Of a stretch of DNA of 7,435 nucleotides, positions 6,022 through 7,435 are shown in pieces. Every line of letters starts with the position of its first letter. Position 1 is the stretch's first letter. The notes below the pieces were generated by a model. It made no database searches, was not told the origin of the DNA, and saw only the letters and a list, made by a program, of their open reading frames with translations. This stretch comes from Ga0077527 sp038144955 (lineage in GTDB: Bacteria; Pseudomonadota; Gammaproteobacteria; Burkholderiales; SG8-41): contig JAYQOT010000080.1 of assembly GCA_038144955.1 (NCBI GenBank), positions 1 to 7,435 on the forward strand. Reading direction: 5' to 3'. The position numbers and the translations under genes are program-made.

Positions 6022-7086
6022 ATGAAGATTGCTGTATTGGCCGGTGACGGTATCGGTCCTGAAATTGTCGGTCAGGCGCTGAAGGTGTTGCGCCGGCTGG
6101 CGGCGGACGGCCTCAAACTCGAATTTGAAGAGGCGCCGTTCGGTGGTGCCGGATTTGACGCGCACGGTGATCCGCTGCCGCCGTCGACGCTGAAACTGGC
6201 GAAGCAGGCCGATGCCGTGCTGTGCGGTGCGGTCGGTGGTCCCAAGTACGATGCGCTGCCGCGGCCGCAGCGGCCGGAGCAGGGCATTCTGCGCATCCGC
6301 AAGGAACTGGGGCTGTTTGCCAACCTGCGTCCGGCGGTGCTTTATCCGGAACTGGTCAGTGCCTCGACGCTGAAACCGGAGGTGGTGTCGGGCCTCGACC
6401 TGATGATCATCCGCGAACTCACCGGCGACATCTATTTCGGCGAGCCGCGCGGCCGCCGCGACAATGCGCGCGGCGAGCGCGAAGGCTACGACACCATGCT
6501 CTATTCGGAGCCGGAGATCCGTCGCATTGCCGAAGTGGGATTCCAGACCGCGATGAAACGCGGCAAGAAACTGTGTTCGGTGGACAAGGAAAACGTGCTC
6601 GAGACCAGCCGTTTCTGGCGTGAGATCGTCAACGACGTGGCGAAGAAATATCCGCAGGTCACGCTGTCGCACATGTACGTGGACAACGCAGCGATGCAGC
6701 TGGTGAGGAATCCCAAGCAGTTCGACGTTATCGTCACCGGGAACATCTTCGGTGACATCCTGTCCGACGAAGCGTCGATGCTCACCGGTTCGATCGGCAT
6801 GCTGCCGTCGGCGTCGCTGAACGAGGGCGGCGCGGGCCTCTACGAACCGATCCATGGTTCGGCGCCGGACATTGCCGGCAAAAACATTGCCAATCCGCTG
6901 GCGACCATATTGTCGACGGCGATGATGCTGCGTTATACCTTCAACAAGGACGAGTGGGCGTATCGCATTGAAGCAGCAGTGAAAAATGTGCTCGCGGCCG
7001 GTTACCGCACGCCCGACATCGTCGAGCCGGAGTCGAAAAAGGTCGGCACTGTCGAGATGGGCGATGCAGTGGTGGCAGCGCTGTAA
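6022..7086 (+). CDS. leuB: 3-isopropylmalate dehydrogenase
   Basis: A 354-residue cytosolic, NAD-dependent, metal-requiring beta-decarboxylating dehydrogenase. It converts 3-isopropylmalate to 2-oxoisocaproate, the step after LeuCD. By comparison with the Thermus enzyme, the substrate-binding and catalytic residues are all present: Arg93, Arg103, Arg131, Tyr138, Lys189, Asp221, Asp245 and Asp249. Supporting motifs are GDGIGPEI (8-15), RELTGDIYFGEPRG (131-144), the family signature NIFGDILSDEASMLTGSIGM (241-260) and the cofactor-side EPIHGSAPDIAGKNIANP (275-292). These residues separate it from isocitrate and tartrate dehydrogenase relatives. Length is normal. The ATG at 6022 is preceded by a weak GGA (6013-6015) at 6 nt, and the N-terminus MKIAVLAGDGIGPE is the family standard. 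It is 45 bp from both leuD and asd and is read as part of the same operon. Confidence 0.98.
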   Translation: MKIAVLAGDGIGPEIVGQALKVLRRLAADGLKLEFEEAPFGGAGFDAHGDPLPPSTLKLAKQADAVLCGAVGGPKYDALPRPQRPEQGILRIRKELGLFANLRPAVLYPELVSASTLKPEVVSGLDLMIIRELTGDIYFGEPRGRRDNARGEREGYDTMLYSEPEIRRIAEVGFQTAMKRGKKLCSVDKENVLETSRFWREIVNDVAKKYPQVTLSHMYVDNAAMQLVRNPKQFDVIVTGNIFGDILSDEASMLTGSIGMLPSASLNEGGAGLYEPIHGSAPDIAGKNIANPLATILSTAMMLRYTFNKDEWAYRIEAAVKNVLAAGYRTPDIVEPESKKVGTVEMGDAVVAAL

Positions 7087-7131
7087 TCCCCGATGAAATT
7101 AGTGTAATCTGTTGTTTTAGAAGGTGTTTTC

Positions 7132-7435
7132 ATGACAAAAACTGGCATCATCGGCTGGCGCGGCATGGTCGGCTCGGTACTCGTGCAGCGCATGCTCGCC
7201 GAGCGCGATTTTGACCTGATCGAACCGGTGTTTTTCTCGACCTCGCAGGCTGGCGGCAAGGGGCCGGACATCGGCCGCGCCACGGGTCCGGTTGCGGATG
7301 CCAACAGCGTAGCCGCACTGGCGGAAATGGACGTGCTGATTTCCTGCCAGGGTGGCGATTACACCAATGCGATCTTCCCGAAGCTGCGCGCAGCCGGCTG
7401 GAACGGTTACTGGATCGATGCGGCTTCGGCACTGC
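7132..7435 (+). CDS. asd: Aspartate-semialdehyde dehydrogenase (N-terminal part, cut by window end)
   Basis: The first 101 codons of Asd, open to the window edge. Asd reduces aspartyl-4-phosphate to aspartate semialdehyde using NADPH, the branch point to lysine/diaminopimelate, methionine and threonine. The N-terminus shows the dinucleotide-binding loop GWRGMVGS (8-15), followed by QRMLAERDFDLIEPVFFSTS (19-38), SCQGGDYTN (71-79) and GYWIDAAS (92-99). All are very close to E. coli Asd (367 residues), so this is the Gram-negative-type enzyme. The catalytic cysteine, expected near residue 135, lies beyond the window. AGAAGG (7119-7124) precedes the ATG at 7 nt, a good ribosome site. The 45-bp gap from leuB holds no clear terminator, so co-transcription with leuCDB is likely. 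Confidence 0.97.
   Translation, partial: MTKTGIIGWRGMVGSVLVQRMLAERDFDLIEPVFFSTSQAGGKGPDIGRATGPVADANSVAALAEMDVLISCQGGDYTNAIFPKLRAAGWNGYWIDAASAL

Noticed and set aside
5995..6855. A 286-codon minus-strand open frame opposite leuB
   Set aside because: It is a shadow of leuB with Arg/His/Gln-rich composition and no recognisable domain or ribosome site.
7087..7131. A separate promoter for asd (TGTAAT at 7103-7108)
   Set aside because: No -35-like sequence occurs at suitable spacing, and the short gap favours co-transcription with leuB.

Overview
The window looks like ordinary chromosomal DNA from a GC-rich Gram-negative proteobacterium, most probably a betaproteobacterium. The reasons are the strong G/C preference at third codon positions, the gene order leuC / entericidin-like lipoprotein / leuD / leuB / asd, which I associate with betaproteobacteria, and the close resemblance of the peroxiredoxin and Asd to proteobacterial forms. 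This placement is inference from memory of these families; no search was run.

Layout. The left part (about 31-2388) is on the minus strand. A large MscS-type mechanosensitive channel (760-2388) is followed downstream by a Prx5-like peroxiredoxin (77-580). The peroxiredoxin has its own plausible promoter and ends at a perfect, bidirectional-looking terminator (31-60). A 148-bp divergent intergenic region (2389-2536) with an AT-rich core and a consensus TATAAT separates this from the plus-strand genes. These begin with a 12-TM major facilitator transporter of the HcaT/phenylpropionate-transporter type (2537-3697).

The right part is the leucine biosynthesis cluster, all on the plus strand and tightly spaced: leuC (3774-5192), a 39-residue entericidin-type lipoprotein too short for ordinary ORF cut-offs (5208-5327), leuD (5341-5976), leuB (6022-7086) and the first 101 codons of asd (7132 to the window edge). 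LeuC and LeuD form isopropylmalate isomerase, which converts 2-isopropylmalate to 3-isopropylmalate. LeuB oxidises and decarboxylates that product to 2-oxoisocaproate, the immediate precursor of leucine. Asd makes aspartate semialdehyde for lysine/diaminopimelate, methionine and threonine synthesis. leuA (isopropylmalate synthase) is not in the window. All catalytic residues I can check by eye are present, and no gene appears frameshifted.

I found no mobile element, CRISPR array, tRNA, rRNA or riboswitch. No stretch over 300 bases lacks a gene. I see no convincing undescribed system. The most unusual element is the small lipoprotein gene sitting between the two subunit genes of one enzyme. 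Secondary points are the long N-terminal extension of the MscS channel and a promoter/hairpin overlap in front of leuC.
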